64,000 nucleotides of DNA from Sternotherus odoratus (lineage: Eukaryota > Chordata > Testudines > Kinosternidae), in the NCBI GenBank assembly GCA_032164245.1, contig JAVMKO010000001.1:287625041-287689040 (forward strand), given 5' to 3'. Positions 45,900 to 57,275 of the stretch are shown one piece after another. A program made the translations under genes and the position numbers. Each line of letters starts with the position of its first letter. Position 1 is the stretch's first letter. The notes under the pieces were generated by a model. It did no database searches. It saw only the letters and a program-made list of their open reading frames with translations, and had not been told where the DNA came from.

Positions 45900-45970
45900 A
45901 GAATCTCAGGGTCAGGTCCTTTGTGCCTCACTTAACCCGTTTGTAAAATGGGGCTCATGATGCTTATCTT
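45900..45970 (+). mobile_element. MIR-type SINE, left part of a split copy
   Basis: GTCCTTTGTGCCTCACTTAA, CCCGTTTGTAAAATGGGGCT and CATGATGCTTATCTT are MIR body on the + strand. It resumes at 47077. Confidence 0.65.
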
Positions 45971-47068
45971 TAGGTTTGCCAACTTTCTAATTATAGAAAA
46001 CCAAACACTCTTGCCACGGCTCTGCCCTGAGGCCCTTCCCCTCCCCTTCTCTGAGGCCTCTGCCCCCACTCACTCCATCTCCCCTCTCTCTGTTGCTTGC
46101 TCTCCCCAACCGTCACTCGCTTTCACCAGGCTGGGGCAAGGAGTTGGGATGTGGGCGAGGGAGAGGGCTCTATCCGTAGGTGAGGGCTCCGAAGTCGGGC
46201 CAGAAATGAGGGGTTCAGGGCGTGGGAGGACACTATGGGCTGGTACAGGAGGAGGTGAGGGCTTGGGTTGGGGGTAGACAATCTGGGGTGGGACTGGGGA
46301 TGAGGGATTTGTGGTGCAGGAGGGGTCTCTGGGCTCGGGCCGAGGGATTTGGAGTGCGGAGGGGGCTCAGGCCTGGGGCAGGAGATTGGAGGGTGGGAGG
46401 GGGTGTGGGCTCCCATTGTGGGTGTGGGCTCTGGGGTGGAGACAGAGATGAGAGGTTTGTGGTGCAGGAGAGGGTGCTGGGTGCAGGCTCTGGGTGGGAG
46501 TTTGGATTTGGGATGGGGCTCAGGGCAGGGGATTGGGGTGCAGGCTCTGGGAGGCATTTTGGATGCAGGAGGCGGTTCTGACCTGGGGCAGGAGTTTGGG
46601 GTGTGGGCTCTGGCCAGGCAACACTTATCTCAGGTGGCTCCTGGTCCACAGTGCAGCAGGGTTAAGGCAGGCTTCCTGCCTGCCCTGGCTCTGCGTGGCT
46701 CCCAGAAGCACCCGGCATGTTCAGTTCCTAAACAGAGGGGCCAGGTGGCTCTGCAAATTGCCTGTGCCTGCAGGTGCCATCCCTGCAGGTCCCATTGGCC
46801 ACAGTTTCCAGCCAATGGGAACTGCAGAGCCGGCGCTCAGGGCAGGGACAGCACGCGGAGCCTCCTTGGCTACTCTTGCGCCTAGGAGCCAGACATGCTG
46901 GCCATTCCTGGGAGCAACAGGGAGCCAGGGCAAGCTGGGGAGCCTGTCTGAGCCCTGCTGTGCCACCGACTGCACTTTTAGTGGCCTGGTCAATTGTTGT
47001 AACCGGAGCCGTTAGGGTCCTTTTTCAACGAGGCATTCTGGTCGAAAACTAGACTCCTGTCAACCCGA
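45971..47068. mobile_element. 1.1-kb hAT-like element with G-rich minisatellite
   Basis: Perfect 8-bp direct repeats CTTATCTT flank it at 45963-45970 and 47069-47076. The ends are weakly inverted (TAGGTTTGCCAAC at the left; TCGGGTTGACAGG read from the right). From about 46130 to 46620 the + strand is an irregular G-rich array of GGGCTCTGG, GGGGCAGGAG and GGGATGAGGGGTTTG-like units. The many long open frames here come from this composition. No transposase. Confidence 0.8.
46130..46620. repeat. Irregular G-rich minisatellite
   Basis: Units of roughly 20-30 bases built from GGGCTCTGG, GGTGTGGG and GATGAGGGGTTTG alternate without a strict period. The + strand has numerous G-runs of three or more, so G-quadruplex formation is plausible. 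Confidence 0.75.
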
Positions 47069-47076
47069 CTTATCTT

Positions 47077-47170
47077 CCACCCCGCGTGAGGGTAAATTAA
47101 CTAGTGTTTTCCGAATGACTTTGCAGATGAAAGGAGTTATGTAAATGAAAAGTATTATGAATAAAAGCAG
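47077..47170 (+). mobile_element. MIR-type SINE, right part of the split copy
   Basis: GTGAGGGTAAATTAACTAGT, GACTTTGCAGATGAAAGGAG and TTATGTAAATGAAAAGTATT continue the 3' body of the SINE begun at 45900. Confidence 0.6.
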
Positions 47171-47370
47171 TCGGGATAAAATGAAGAGTTAAAAAAAAAT
47201 ATCCTGATGATAATATATACCAAAATATGAATAGTTTCCCAGAAAAGACCCATTCCTCAAAACATTTCAAATCCGTCAACTCTAGAAAACAAACCTGGAT
47301 TGGGAGGCGGATGGGCTAGGTAGCTTTGAAAACCTTTCTCATCACTGATTTCCATGAGCTATTCAGTCAG

Positions 47371-47933
47371 CTAAGGAAATATCTACATAGGGAAGCTAGT
47401 GTGGACACAAGCACTGACTTTTTGGTTTTGCTGGTGGGTGCTTTCTGCCTTCCAGTTTCACTGTGCACCAGGAACGTTCTCCTGCCACATCCCAGTGGAT
47501 CGTGGGTGCCGAGCAACCCCTGTTCTTTTCGGTGGGTGCTTGAGCCATGGAGCACGCATAGGTTTGGCCCCTATGAGTGTGGAGTAAGCTAGAATGTTTG
47601 AAGTGCACTAGCTATTCTGCACCAACTTCCTATGGTGCACTAGAAGTGCCTTGAATCAGAGAGGTAGCCGTGTTAGTCTGGAATAGCAGAGGTAACAAAG
47701 TCCTGTGGCACCTTAAAGACTAACTATAAAGTTTTGAAGCATAAGCTTTCGTGGGCTAATACCCACTTCGTCGGATGCAAGCAGTGGCCTTGTATGGTTG
47801 AGCTTTCTGCAGAGGCACTTTTAGTGTGCAGTACGAGTGTCCCTGCGGGGAGTTAGTGCAGAGTAACTCATGCATTGTAAAGTCACACCCTGGGTTGCTG
47901 CACAATAGCTCCCCTGTGTAGACAGTGCCTTAG
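47371..47933. mobile_element. TIR element with a nested retroposon
   Basis: Left end CTAAGGAAATATCTACATAG and inverted right end CTAAGGCACTGTCTACACAG are imperfect inverted repeats of a dispersed turtle family. The retroposon at 47654-47783 lies inside. No coding capacity and no clear TSD. Confidence 0.5.
47654..47783 (+). mobile_element. Short retroposon (GCCGTGTTAGTCTGG family)
   Basis: GTAGCCGTGTTAGTCTGGAA, GTCCTGTGGCACCTTAAAGA, AGCATAAGCTTTCGTGGGCT and CCACTTCGTCGGATGCA form a single-orientation copy of the family also present, folded back, at 7674-7818. Near-duplicate flanks AGTGCCTT and AGTGGCCTT suggest a TSD. Confidence 0.65.
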
Positions 47934-47939
47934 TACATA

Positions 47940-50900
47940 AAAGCAGATGTTTAAAAATAAAATACTCATTCACTCACATTGGTCCCCTTTGTTCAAGTTA
48001 CAGCCATTTTTTAATTTATTCATTTTGAAGATTGAGTTGAAGATGCAGACTACTCTGGTTGATTTGAGCCTGATGAGTTGTGTACTGTTGTAACAGATGC
48101 TGTTTTTAAAGAGCTCTGTGTTTGCCATACATCTGCCCATGCTTAACGTAATGCCATTATAAAAGTTCCCACGTATCTTTTATTTTTTTAAATAGTTACT
48201 GAAACATTGGCTCTGGTATTATTCATTTATTCCTAATCAAATGTACTTCAGGGAGATGTTTGAGAGGGGGTTGAAACATGATAGGAAAGGTGCTAATTTG
48301 ATAATGGTGAGTAAGCTGCATTGTGTTGTATGTGCTTTTTTTTTCTTATGTAATTCCTTCTGATCCCCTAACCTTCCTTATGCCAGACTGGGCAGCTGAG
48401 TAAATTCCAGTTGTCCATTTCCAACTGTAGTGAGATTTTTCTTTCGGACTCTCCTAAAAGTTTGACCTCACCTCAATTCTTTTCTGTCCTGCTGCAACTG
48501 TCTCCAGATTTAACAAAGGCCTAGATTTTTAGAATAGCTGGTGGGCAGTTGTGTGCCCAGTCATTGTAGTTGTGCGTATAGTCCTGCATGCAGTTATAAA
48601 ACCTGGGCCCCAGAGCTTTCAAGTTTCCTGGCTGCAGTTCATATAGACACTACATATCCCAGCATACAATGCTCCCTCTTTATTCAAGAAGATAAGATAT
48701 AATTGGCTGTGGCAAAGAGCACACCTGGGCTAATCCTAACTAAGTGTTATGTCCTCCCTGTTTAAGCCCGTGTGTTCCCCTTCCACTTGAAATCTTATTG
48801 AAGTGCAGATATTTCTGGCAAAACTCAGCATGTGGCTTGGCTCTCACTGCTGCAACTCTGCCATGGGTTTTCCTGGGCATGACAGGACTAATGGTAGTGT
48901 GAAAAAGGCAGCAGATGTATTTCCCCCAAATTCTACATGGTGCAGTGAACCTGAGGAGGAAAGACACTGGAAACATCTATACCTGGCTGTAGTGAACGCC
49001 ACTGAAGCCCCCCCCCCCTTCCCAAATAGTAACACAACAACTACACTGCTATCATTGATTGCTGCTATCCCAGCTGTAGTCTCTGATCCTTCTGATTAGG
49101 GCAGAGGATGAGTTTATGGGGCATTAAAGAGCATTTGCTTTGGTTCTCATTGGCAGTCGTTCTCAGATTTGGATGGGGAGCATACCACCGAGTTTGGTTG
49201 TTCCACAACTCCACCTCATCCTCTGACCATGCCAATTTTTCCTCTGTATGATGTGTGCTGTGCACGCGTTTTTGTAGGCAGTTATGCAGAGGGGGAAGAC
49301 GGTCCAGCAGACCCGTCTGTATAAAAACTCGGGCAGCTGAACTTGTGGATGTTTACCCAAACCAGCCAATGGGGCTTCCGGAGCTTCATGCCCAGCAGTA
49401 AACACTTTCTAATGTATGCATTACAGCAAATTGATGGCAAGTGAAAGATGGGCTGAGATAAAGCATTTGGCACTGTGTGGTCTATAAAGAGTGGGAAGTG
49501 TTGTCTTTTCCTCCTGATCGCTCTGTTTTACAGCTGAAATGTGCAAATAGTAGTGAAAGGTCTCCCAAAACAGTCTTGTCACCCAAATCAAACACGAGGG
49601 CTCTGCTTTCTGGTCTTGAGTATTGGGATAGCAGCACTGGAAGATTAGCCAGCCATGTGTATACAATAATCACTATTAAAAAATCAGCATGTTTTGTCAG
49701 CTGTTATTGCACAGTGGTATCTGCGAGATCTCATATTTCCTCCCTTTGTGCCAGAATCTGATGCTTTATACTTGGTGAAATTCTGGCCTCATTGACGTCA
49801 ATGGTAAAACTCCTCTTGATTTCAGTGGGGCCAGGTTTTCACCCATTAAGAACTCACTCCACAAACAGCCCCTCTGAAGTGAATGAGACTTGTTGTGGAG
49901 TATAGTGTTAACATGGGGAAGGCGATCAGAATCTGGATCTAGATTTAAAATAGGCAACAGTTGTTCTCTATCTGCAGGCAAATGTAGACAGTTTAATGGC
50001 AACCACTTCAGCAATATCAATACGCTCTGAAGTGCTACATGAGGAGGAGCCTTTGGTGTAAGCTTTGAGTACAGTGTTTCTGTTCGTTACAATTTAATAT
50101 GCTTGCTCAGCTAGTGGCTTCTCGTTTCATATTTCTGTACAAGTGGCCTGTTAGATATGAATACACAACATACCACTAAGTATCGGTTTACTAGGCATCC
50201 TCTTGAATTAAAAAAGTATTACACAACACAAAGCTAATGCTGTGAAAATCAATCTGTACCAGAGTTGATTGATTTAAATCAGCTATTCAGATCATGATTT
50301 AAACGACCAAGTGAAAATCTTCAATTTAAATATTCAGTGTTAATCATCTTTTCCATTCAGTTATTTTCTAAGGAAAGGTGCATTTTTATTGGTAGATCTA
50401 ATCATTAAAATATGTTGTGTTATAACTAAACAGAGCCTTTACAATAAATTTGGTACATCTTTTTCTACCTAGGAGGGTACACAATAACTATATATATTTA
50501 AGCAGTTATATGGCTCAATATTGTCAGATTCTTATTGTGCATTTTAGTATGTTAGCAAATGGTGAATGGCATATTGCTTACTTCATAATTAACTTTTTGC
50601 TCATAATTTGTGTCAGGTTGTGTTAGGATAACTAGAATTTAGACAGAAAAAGCATTTAAAAATTATTTTTATTTAAGCAAAACAGATTTTTTGGATACAT
50701 AAATGTCTCATAAAAACATGTTTCACATTGACAACTAAATGATTTATTTAACAGATACTGCATACAGTGAAAGAAAAGGGTTATTTCAGGTCAGTTTGGG
50801 AACTTTTTCAAATATGCCTAAGTGAAAGTGACTGGAGTTTAAACTCCTACATGTCTAAGTCTCTTCACAATGAGACACTCTTTGAAGTTACGTAGCTTGA

Positions 50901-51680
50901 CCTATTTTGTCATATTTATAAAGCTTGTTCTCAAAAGTTCATGTTTTTCCCCTGATTCATCCATTATATAGAAAAGCAGCCTTGCACTCAGTTTTTGATT
51001 GCGGCTCATGGGTTCAGCATATTTATTTTTATTTAAATGTTTTAAGAGAATAAAGTTTAGGCCTTAACATATTTTATATTAAATTCAGATTTAATTTTGA
51101 ACACGTTTACTTTTAAAAAGAAAAAAATATAATTTTTTTTAAAAAATCATATTTTTGATTTTGTTATTTAAAACATTAATTTTTATCCACAGTGGTCTGT
51201 ACCATATGCCAACCTTTTCTAACCCCTGTATTGGCCTATGATGTTTTATTCATGTTGTGGGGAGTAGTGGATGAAGGAAGGAGAAAGTGCTATGGACTGA
51301 ATACTGAACATTCTGTTGCTGCTTGTGTGGTTGAGGGTGGAAGATTGTTGGCTTTTCAGTTGATGATGATGATGATGTATTGAGTATTCAGTAGGCTATC
51401 CATCTCATTTACCCCACCGCCTTCCTAAATCAACCTTCACTAACTTAACCCAAAAGTGAGACTTCTGTGGTGTTTAAACCTGATCGGGGCCATTAGTTTT
51501 GTTGCTGAAAGAGGAAAAGTGCAACCTATGAAGTCATCTTACTTGCACCCACTGTCACTTCTTGGAAGTTCCCCCTTCAAATACTGCCTCGGTCTTGTAT
51601 TGTTTAGGTTGTGAGATAATGTAAAGTCTATGACTGTAGACAATTCAGTAATAACATCTGTTATTAAATTTGTGCCTATT
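47940..51680. other. Unassigned AT-rich DNA
   Basis: Contains a C9 tract at 49009-49018, ancient-repeat text at 49764-49840 (ATTCTGGCCTCATTGACGTC, TTGATTTCAGTGGGGCC) and (GAT)n at 51361-51377. Open frames on both strands (48803-49761) lack family similarity. Confidence 0.35.
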
Positions 51681-51683
51681 TGT

Positions 51684-51830
51684 AGGAGCAGCCATACTGG
51701 ATCAGATCAGTGGTCCATCTTGTCAAATAGTCTGTCTTTGACAATGACTGTTAGTAGCAGGGTCAGTGGTAGGAACCCTACAGTAGGCAGTTATAGAATC
51801 ACCATCTTCCCATCCCCAATAGTTCCAGGT
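51684..51830 (-). mobile_element. CR1-family 3'UTR fragment
   Basis: GGAGCAGCCATACTGGATCA, GATCAGTGGTCCATCTTGTC and AATAGTCTGTCTTTGACAAT are the inverse of the 3'UTR at 45740-45862. Confidence 0.75.
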
Positions 51831-51914
51831 TACTTGTATACGGAGCAAGAGAGCTCTCACCCGGCCCAAAGGTCTTGTTTGTTTTTTGAGAGATTACTCT
51901 TATAACTCTGTGTG

Positions 51915-52198
51915 TACGGCTCTACCGCCCTGGACACGCCCGATCCTGTCGGATCTCGGAAGCTAAGCAGGGTCGGCCCTGGCTAATACCTGGATGGGGG
52001 ACTTCCTGGGAATACTAGGTGCTGTAGGCTAACACCTGGCAGTAGGTATAAACTGCCTCCAACGACAGGTGGTGCGACGCATCGGTTGGAGTATACCCCG
52101 GTCGTATCACTGGTTCTGTCCGAGCTCCGAATGGAGGTGGATATGCTGACCGAAGCGGACCCTGCCATAGTGTGGGATTAACGCTAAGAAAAACAACA
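51915..52198 (+). mobile_element. 5S rRNA-headed SINE with perfect 19-bp TSD
   Basis: Bases 51915-52030 (116 bp) follow vertebrate 5S rRNA almost end to end: TACGGC, CGCCCTGGACACGCCCGATC, GGATCTCGGAAGCTAAGCAG, TGGATGGGGGACTTCCTGGG, GGTGCTGTAGGCT. A 168-bp unrelated unit follows and ends GGGATTAACGCTAAGAAAAA-CAACAA. The 19-bp direct repeat ACTCTTATAACTCTGTGTG flanks the element exactly (51896-51914 and 52199-52217). A 5S head, a separate 3' unit, a short A-rich/CAA tail and a long TSD define a SINE moved by LINE machinery. About 18 CpGs remain, so the copy is young. The 3' unit is not recognised. Confidence 0.93.
51961..52008 (+). promoter_or_regulatory. 5S-type internal RNA polymerase III control region in the SINE
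   Basis: Box A (AGCTAAGCAGGGTCG, 51961-51975), the intermediate element and box C (within TGGATGGGGGACTTCCTGG) are nearly unchanged from 5S genes, where they bind TFIIIA. The copy may therefore still be transcribable by polymerase III. No T-run terminator directly follows the 5S part, so transcripts would extend through the 3' unit. Confidence 0.7.
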
Positions 52199-52217
52199 AC
52201 TCTTATAACTCTGTGTG

Positions 52218-53335
52218 CTTTCATTATCTGTATAAATATTTAATCCTTCTGCCAATCAGCTAAATTCTTGATCTCTTGTGGCCAAGTGGAGATGAAAACA
52301 AGAGGCTGTCCATTTGGAAAGAGCTAGTCCCAGTTTTCTACCAAGCAGAAGGTCTGGTGTTTATGGTTCTCAGGCTGATGATATGGTGCTTTGAAGTCCT
52401 TTGATTTCTCTCCCCCAAAGAACTGCAGAGGCACGTGGGAAAGTAATTAGGCCTAGCATGCTTTCATTACATTTTCCATGTTTTTTAATTTTTCTGAAAT
52501 TCAGGGGCACTGGCATTCAACATCATAAAACCAGTAAATTCTGCGAGAGGTCTTCCCACATGATACGGACATGAGAAGATAGCCACATACATAGTGTAGC
52601 AAGTCTCATTCATCTTTACGTATTGCTAAATTAAATATATAATACATTTGCTCAGTAAGTCTGGAAGATACTTGTGTTAGCATTATGCCCCCTATTATAT
52701 GCATATTGATGCAAATATTTGTTCAGTTAAAGTGACTTGTGCATAAAGGTTTGGCTGATAGAATCTTGTGCTCTGTGTGTGGTCTGGACAAGGGAGAGAG
52801 CTATGATTCTGCCCTGTCCTTCCGAGCGATGTATTCAACCTTCAGAAGTACAGCAGGTGCTTAGTGGGAACTTGGTGTGCGGCAAGTTGGCAGATTCCGT
52901 CTTATCTATGGCTGAATTTTATTTTAATTTTTTTCAGTGGTCAACACTGCTTCTTATTGACTCCCCACAGGTGAGGTGAGGTTGAAAACCCTTCCCACTG
53001 CTATCTCCTGGCTTTCCAGTAGATACTTTTACACTGGCCAGGGGTCAGCAATGTGTCCATGGTAAAAATATGTGGTAATTTTTAAAAAATGTGTGGTGGA
53101 GGTGTGTGGTAGGTTTTCAAGAAAAGTTGAATGACTGAATGACATAACCCCTCTCAGTTTTTGTCACTAAGTACGGTAATTTGTCAAGTGTCCATCGTGC
53201 ACCCTGGTGGTGCTGACCCCAGACACTGGCTGTTGCCTAGACTGACAGGAACTCCGGGTGAATCCATTGCTATTATTTATCTTCATCGAGTGGAAGATAG
53301 ACTCCCCAGTTCTGTTCCTGTTCTTCCACTGTGAC
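52218..53335. other. Unassigned DNA
   Basis: No gene, RNA gene or recognisable repeat. Confidence 0.4.
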
Positions 53336-53337
53336 CT

Positions 53338-53468
53338 GTGCAGCCTAAACTCTCAAACTGCCTATCCCTCGGCTTCCTCTCATGTGAAATGGTGACAAGT
53401 GTGCTTGCCCAGCTTTGCAAAGTCCTTTGAGATCGGCAGATACAAAGCACCATAAGTATTAAATATTG
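53338..53468 (+). mobile_element. MIR SINE 3' part
   Basis: CTATCCCTCGGCTTCCTCTC, ATGTGAAATGGTGACAAGTG and AAAGTCCTTTGAGATCGGCA match the MIR 3' body. Confidence 0.55.
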
Positions 53469-53469
53469 G

Positions 53470-54555
53470 TTTGGTTTTCCTTGTCTTAATTTGTTGCCAA
53501 GAGTGTGGCCTTGTTAGATAGGCAATACAGTTATATTCATTTTGATCATACCTGTTCTTTAAAAGACTTCCAATCACTTGTAATTAAAGTCACTGCCATT
53601 TTGTCACACAGGTTAGCTGCCACCATTTTGTCTCACTAGTGTCAGGGGTGTGAAAGAGGACAATAAAGGAGAAGTGGCCTAAGAAAACAGTGAGAGATTA
53701 AGTGAGAGTTTAGCAGAAGTACCTGGATTTTTTTGTTTTCTCCTTTTTCTTCAAGATAGGACATTTGTTAAACTGCTAAAGCTGGCAGGGAGTGCGTTAA
53801 AAAAGAATGCATCCCTTCTTCAGTATCCATCCTTTTAGCATTCCATTTAAAGCTTGAGTGGCTGCTGTATTGAAGCACTCACCTCTGTTCCTCTCCATTT
53901 CTTTGTACCCTATTTGTCAGTTGTCAGGGAAGGAGGGAAAAAAAAGAATGAAAGGACTGAAAGCAAATGTTAATCTCGGTGAGATGAAACTTTCCCTCCT
54001 GAACTCCTGAGAGCAGATATTATACATGCAGATTTCATTCTCCTCTTCACTTGGGAGTAACAACGCGCACACATCGAGATCCATTCAGTTTCGGGGCCTA
54101 TAAACCCTTCACTGAAGTTTTCAGCCTTTGCTAGCCTGCAGACTGTTTCTTCTCTTTGGCTCCCTTTGTTCTGATGCCTTTAGTTGTAGCAACCACGCCT
54201 CCTGCCAACATGGTGGCATCTTGGTTTTCAAGGAGGATGCATGGTCATACAGCCTTTTCCTTTTGGGAATTTGCTTGTCATGCAGTTAAAAGAAGAACAT
54301 GGGAGAGAGGTTTTTTTTTTTAAAAAAGGAAACCTGCTGAAGATGTGGCATGTGCATATGCTGGTAACTCAGGAATCCTCCTACCACAGTTTGTTTTAAA
54401 AGCTTCGTACTTTGAACTCGGGAGCAATACATGCCTTGTGGGCTTGACACGTTGGAGACCAGGGGCCACATGTTCATTTTTTCCAGGCCTTCCCACACCC
54501 ATGTACGTGTCCCCACTGCTGCAGGCAGGCAAGAGGTGGCTGAATTTCTACTGGC
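53470..54555. other. Unassigned DNA
   Basis: A T10/A6 junction lies at 54311-54327. The minus-strand frame 54286-54633 has no recognisable domain. Confidence 0.35.
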
Positions 54556-54559
54556 TGAA

Positions 54560-54742
54560 TCATAGAATGTCAGGGTTGGAAGGGATCTCGGGAGATCATC
54601 TACCCCACTGCTCAAAGCAGGACCAATCCCCAATTAAATCATCCAACCAATTTTTGTTCCATATCCCTAAATGGCCCCCTCAACGACTAAACTGACACTG
54701 CTGGGTTTAGCAGGCCAGTGGTCAAACCACTGAGCTATCCCG
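54560..54742 (-). mobile_element. Cry-type turtle SINE (tRNA head, CR1-like tail)
   Basis: On the minus strand the copy starts with a tRNA-like head (inverse of ACCACTGAGCTATCCC at 54727-54741, holding the box A text TAGCTCAGTGG) and a degraded box B. The tail matches CR1 3' ends (CATAGAATGTCAGGGTTGGA, AGGGATCTCGGGAGATCATC, AAAGCAGGACCAATCCCCAA). A SINE that shares its 3' end with a CR1 LINE is the arrangement described for turtle polIII SINEs. Confidence 0.8.
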
Positions 54743-56460
54743 TGGAGGGGGCACTGAGCTGACCACCGTACTTGCCTTGCACAGCCGCATGCAGAAAGCT
54801 TTAGTTGCTTCAGTCAGATCCAGTTACAGAAAGTGACTCGATTATTGCTGCAGTTAATCCTGCTCAACAGAGGCTGTAATTTGTGCAATCCAGAAATGCA
54901 GGATCCTTCCCCCCTCCCCCAAAAGACAGATAATAGCAGTCCAAATTATTGCCATTACCAGGCAAGGACGTGAATTGTCGTTGCTAGCAAACTGTGTGCA
55001 CTTCGCTCTTGTTTTGTTTTTCTGTCGTCTCCCAAGCATTTGGATCAAAAAGACTAGACAATAGCTGAGTTTTCTTCCCCCCAGAATGTCTCAGCAGGCT
55101 ACTGACACAGTGTATTAACATAAGTGCATTGTTACTAAAAACCCCAATACACAAACCCAAAGAAAATGAAGAACACAGAACTAATTACACCTTTTTTTTT
55201 TGGTTTGTTTCCCAATCGGTCATTGAGCAAATGAAGGTAATCCCCACGTTATGTCTCATCGATAAACAGATGTGTTTTGGGGAGGGTGTGACATGTACTG
55301 TCTTAGCCTCCAGCAGGGAGGCGAGAAAGTGTTTAAGGGGGTGCAGTTTCCGCTATAATTTGGATACTTAGTCGTGCCTCGTGTGTGTGGGGAAATAGTC
55401 TAGCACCACACTGTGTAAATATCCTCCCTTTATCAGGCTCATGTTGGGATGCAGCTCCTGGGGCAGGAGTGCTGTCTGCTGAAGGCCCTGACTATCCTAC
55501 CGCTTATGCATCTTAATGACAGAGCTTTAGAAATATATGGCCTGATTCTCCTCTTTATATCAGTGAAGTTTCTTAGACTTTGGTGGAGCTACTCCCGATT
55601 TGCACTCATGTAACTGAGAGCTGAATGGGGTCCGTAATCTCTCACTTGATTATCTCCATGAGGCAGAAACTCAAATGATGTGTCTCAAATAGTAAAACTC
55701 TGCATAGATAGAGGAACAGTGGGGGTAGAGAATTATAGGGAAATAGCATGGGCTATATCTTTAGGCCTGGTTTTCAACTATTCAGCATCTAATTCAAGGT
55801 GTAAAATATGCAAAGAGCAACTTTCATCTGAGGCCAGTTTGGCGTAGTCAGAGTGCCTCTTAATTCCCCTGGTCAGTCTTCTTGTTGCTCCGAAGCTCTT
55901 AGTTTGAGACTTGTCTTTGGTAACGTGCTTCCCCTACACACATGAGCCTCAGTCCAGCAGAGCACTTCAGCACGTGTTTAACTGCACCTGAATGTGGCAC
56001 TGATGTTAATAGGATTATTCAGGTGTTTACATGCTGGATCAGGGACTTGATAAATCCAGCCGTCATATCATGGGGGAAACTCTGTTAAAAAAGTCTTCAA
56101 AGAGTTGTGTGGGATTTTGTATAACAAATTTAGTGTGAGGATCTGAGGAATGAGAGGTTAGAGCAGCCTCCACCATTTAGCAGACCTGCTGTGCCTCTTC
56201 TAACAGCAGGCCCTTAATATAGCTCCATTGACTCAATGAAGTTAACTCTTGATTTACACCAGGTTGAATGAAGCCAGGATCAGTCCCATTGACTCTGGGC
56301 ACCGTGCATTTCCACAACCAAGTCGTCTTCAACCAGGAACACATAGGTAGCAGCCAGGAAATCAATGAGGAGTCTCCCAAAGGCTGAATCAGCCAAGAAA
56401 GTGAGTTAATCTCATCCTAGCCGATAGTTGCATGTGGCACAGCTAGTGCTTGTACTTGCC
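54743..56460. other. Unassigned DNA with ancient-repeat text
   Basis: 55538-55635 holds CCTGATTCTCCTCTTTATAT, ATCAGTGAAGTTTCTTAGAC, GGAGCTACTCCCGATTTGCA, a degenerate sauropsid dispersed repeat. No gene was recognised. Confidence 0.35.
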
Positions 56461-56464
56461 TCCA

Positions 56465-56662
56465 AAGATAGCACAGCACTTTGCAAGCATCACTCCAGGC
56501 TCAAAGCATCTTTGCAACATTAGTAGTAGTTCCATTTGACTGATGGGTAAACTGAGGCATATAAAATGAGTGTTTTTTTTCCCAATAGTCAGGGCAGAGA
56601 CAGGAATAGAACCCAGGTGTTCTGCCTTGTAGACCCTTGCTCTGACTACTAGGCTACATGTT
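56465..56662 (-). mobile_element. MIR SINE, reverse orientation
   Basis: ACAGCACTTTGCAAGCATCA, CATTTGACTGATGGGTAAAC, TGAGGCATATAAAATGAG, GGCAGAGACAGGAATAGAAC, CCAGGTGTTCTGCCTTGTAG and CTCTGACTACTAGGCTACAT give nearly the whole reverse MIR. Confidence 0.75.
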
Positions 56663-57154
56663 ATAGATAAACTAGACCATATATAAAATGAAAAGTCCTA
56701 TAGTGCTCTGCAGTTATGGTCCAAAATGCTACAATAACTCTATTGTAGGGGTTGCTTATTCAAAAAACAAACTATACCAACTCTAAGTTTAAATATTCAA
56801 AATAAATCATGAGTTTCTGTCATGTGGAAACAAAACTAATGATACAGTAAAGACTACATTTCCATAACTTTGACTCTCATCTGCATGTTCAGCATTTGAA
56901 AGTCAATGGGAGCCATGTAGCTAAGTGAAAATAGACAGCCTGCCTCCCCCTTGGCAGCCACACTGCAATCCTGAAGCAGAGGAATCACCCGTGTGATTTG
57001 CATTTGATTTTCTCGCTAATCAATAAGCAGCCTGAATCCAAGCATAGGAGATGTATTAAAAAGAGCTGGATACTGTAACGATCTAGAAACAAACAATATT
57101 CCCAACAAATATAATGTGCACTGTCCCACTGAAAACCATTGGCTCTGTAAGTTG

Positions 57155-57275
57155 TGAGGGAAAAGAATGATCTTGTGGTTAAAACATGTACCTAAGGGCT
57201 GAGATCAGGGTCTTATTCCTCACTCTGCCAATGACTTCTTCTGGAACACTGGACAAAGTTCTTAAAGGGACAATG
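57155..57275 (+). mobile_element. MIR SINE remnant
   Basis: GATCTTGTGGTTAAAACATG, GAGATCAGGGTCTTATTCCT and CACTCTGCCAATGACTTCTT follow the MIR 5' part on the + strand. Confidence 0.55.

Noticed and set aside
46123..47015. Several open frames of 118-178 codons on both strands
   Set aside because: They arise from the G-rich minisatellite and GC-rich ends of the inserted element; composition is Pro/Ser on one strand and Gly/Trp on the other.
51915..52030. Functional 5S rRNA gene
   Set aside because: It has substitutions within the 5S body, lacks the first bases and a T-run terminator, and is joined to another unit between SINE-type direct repeats.
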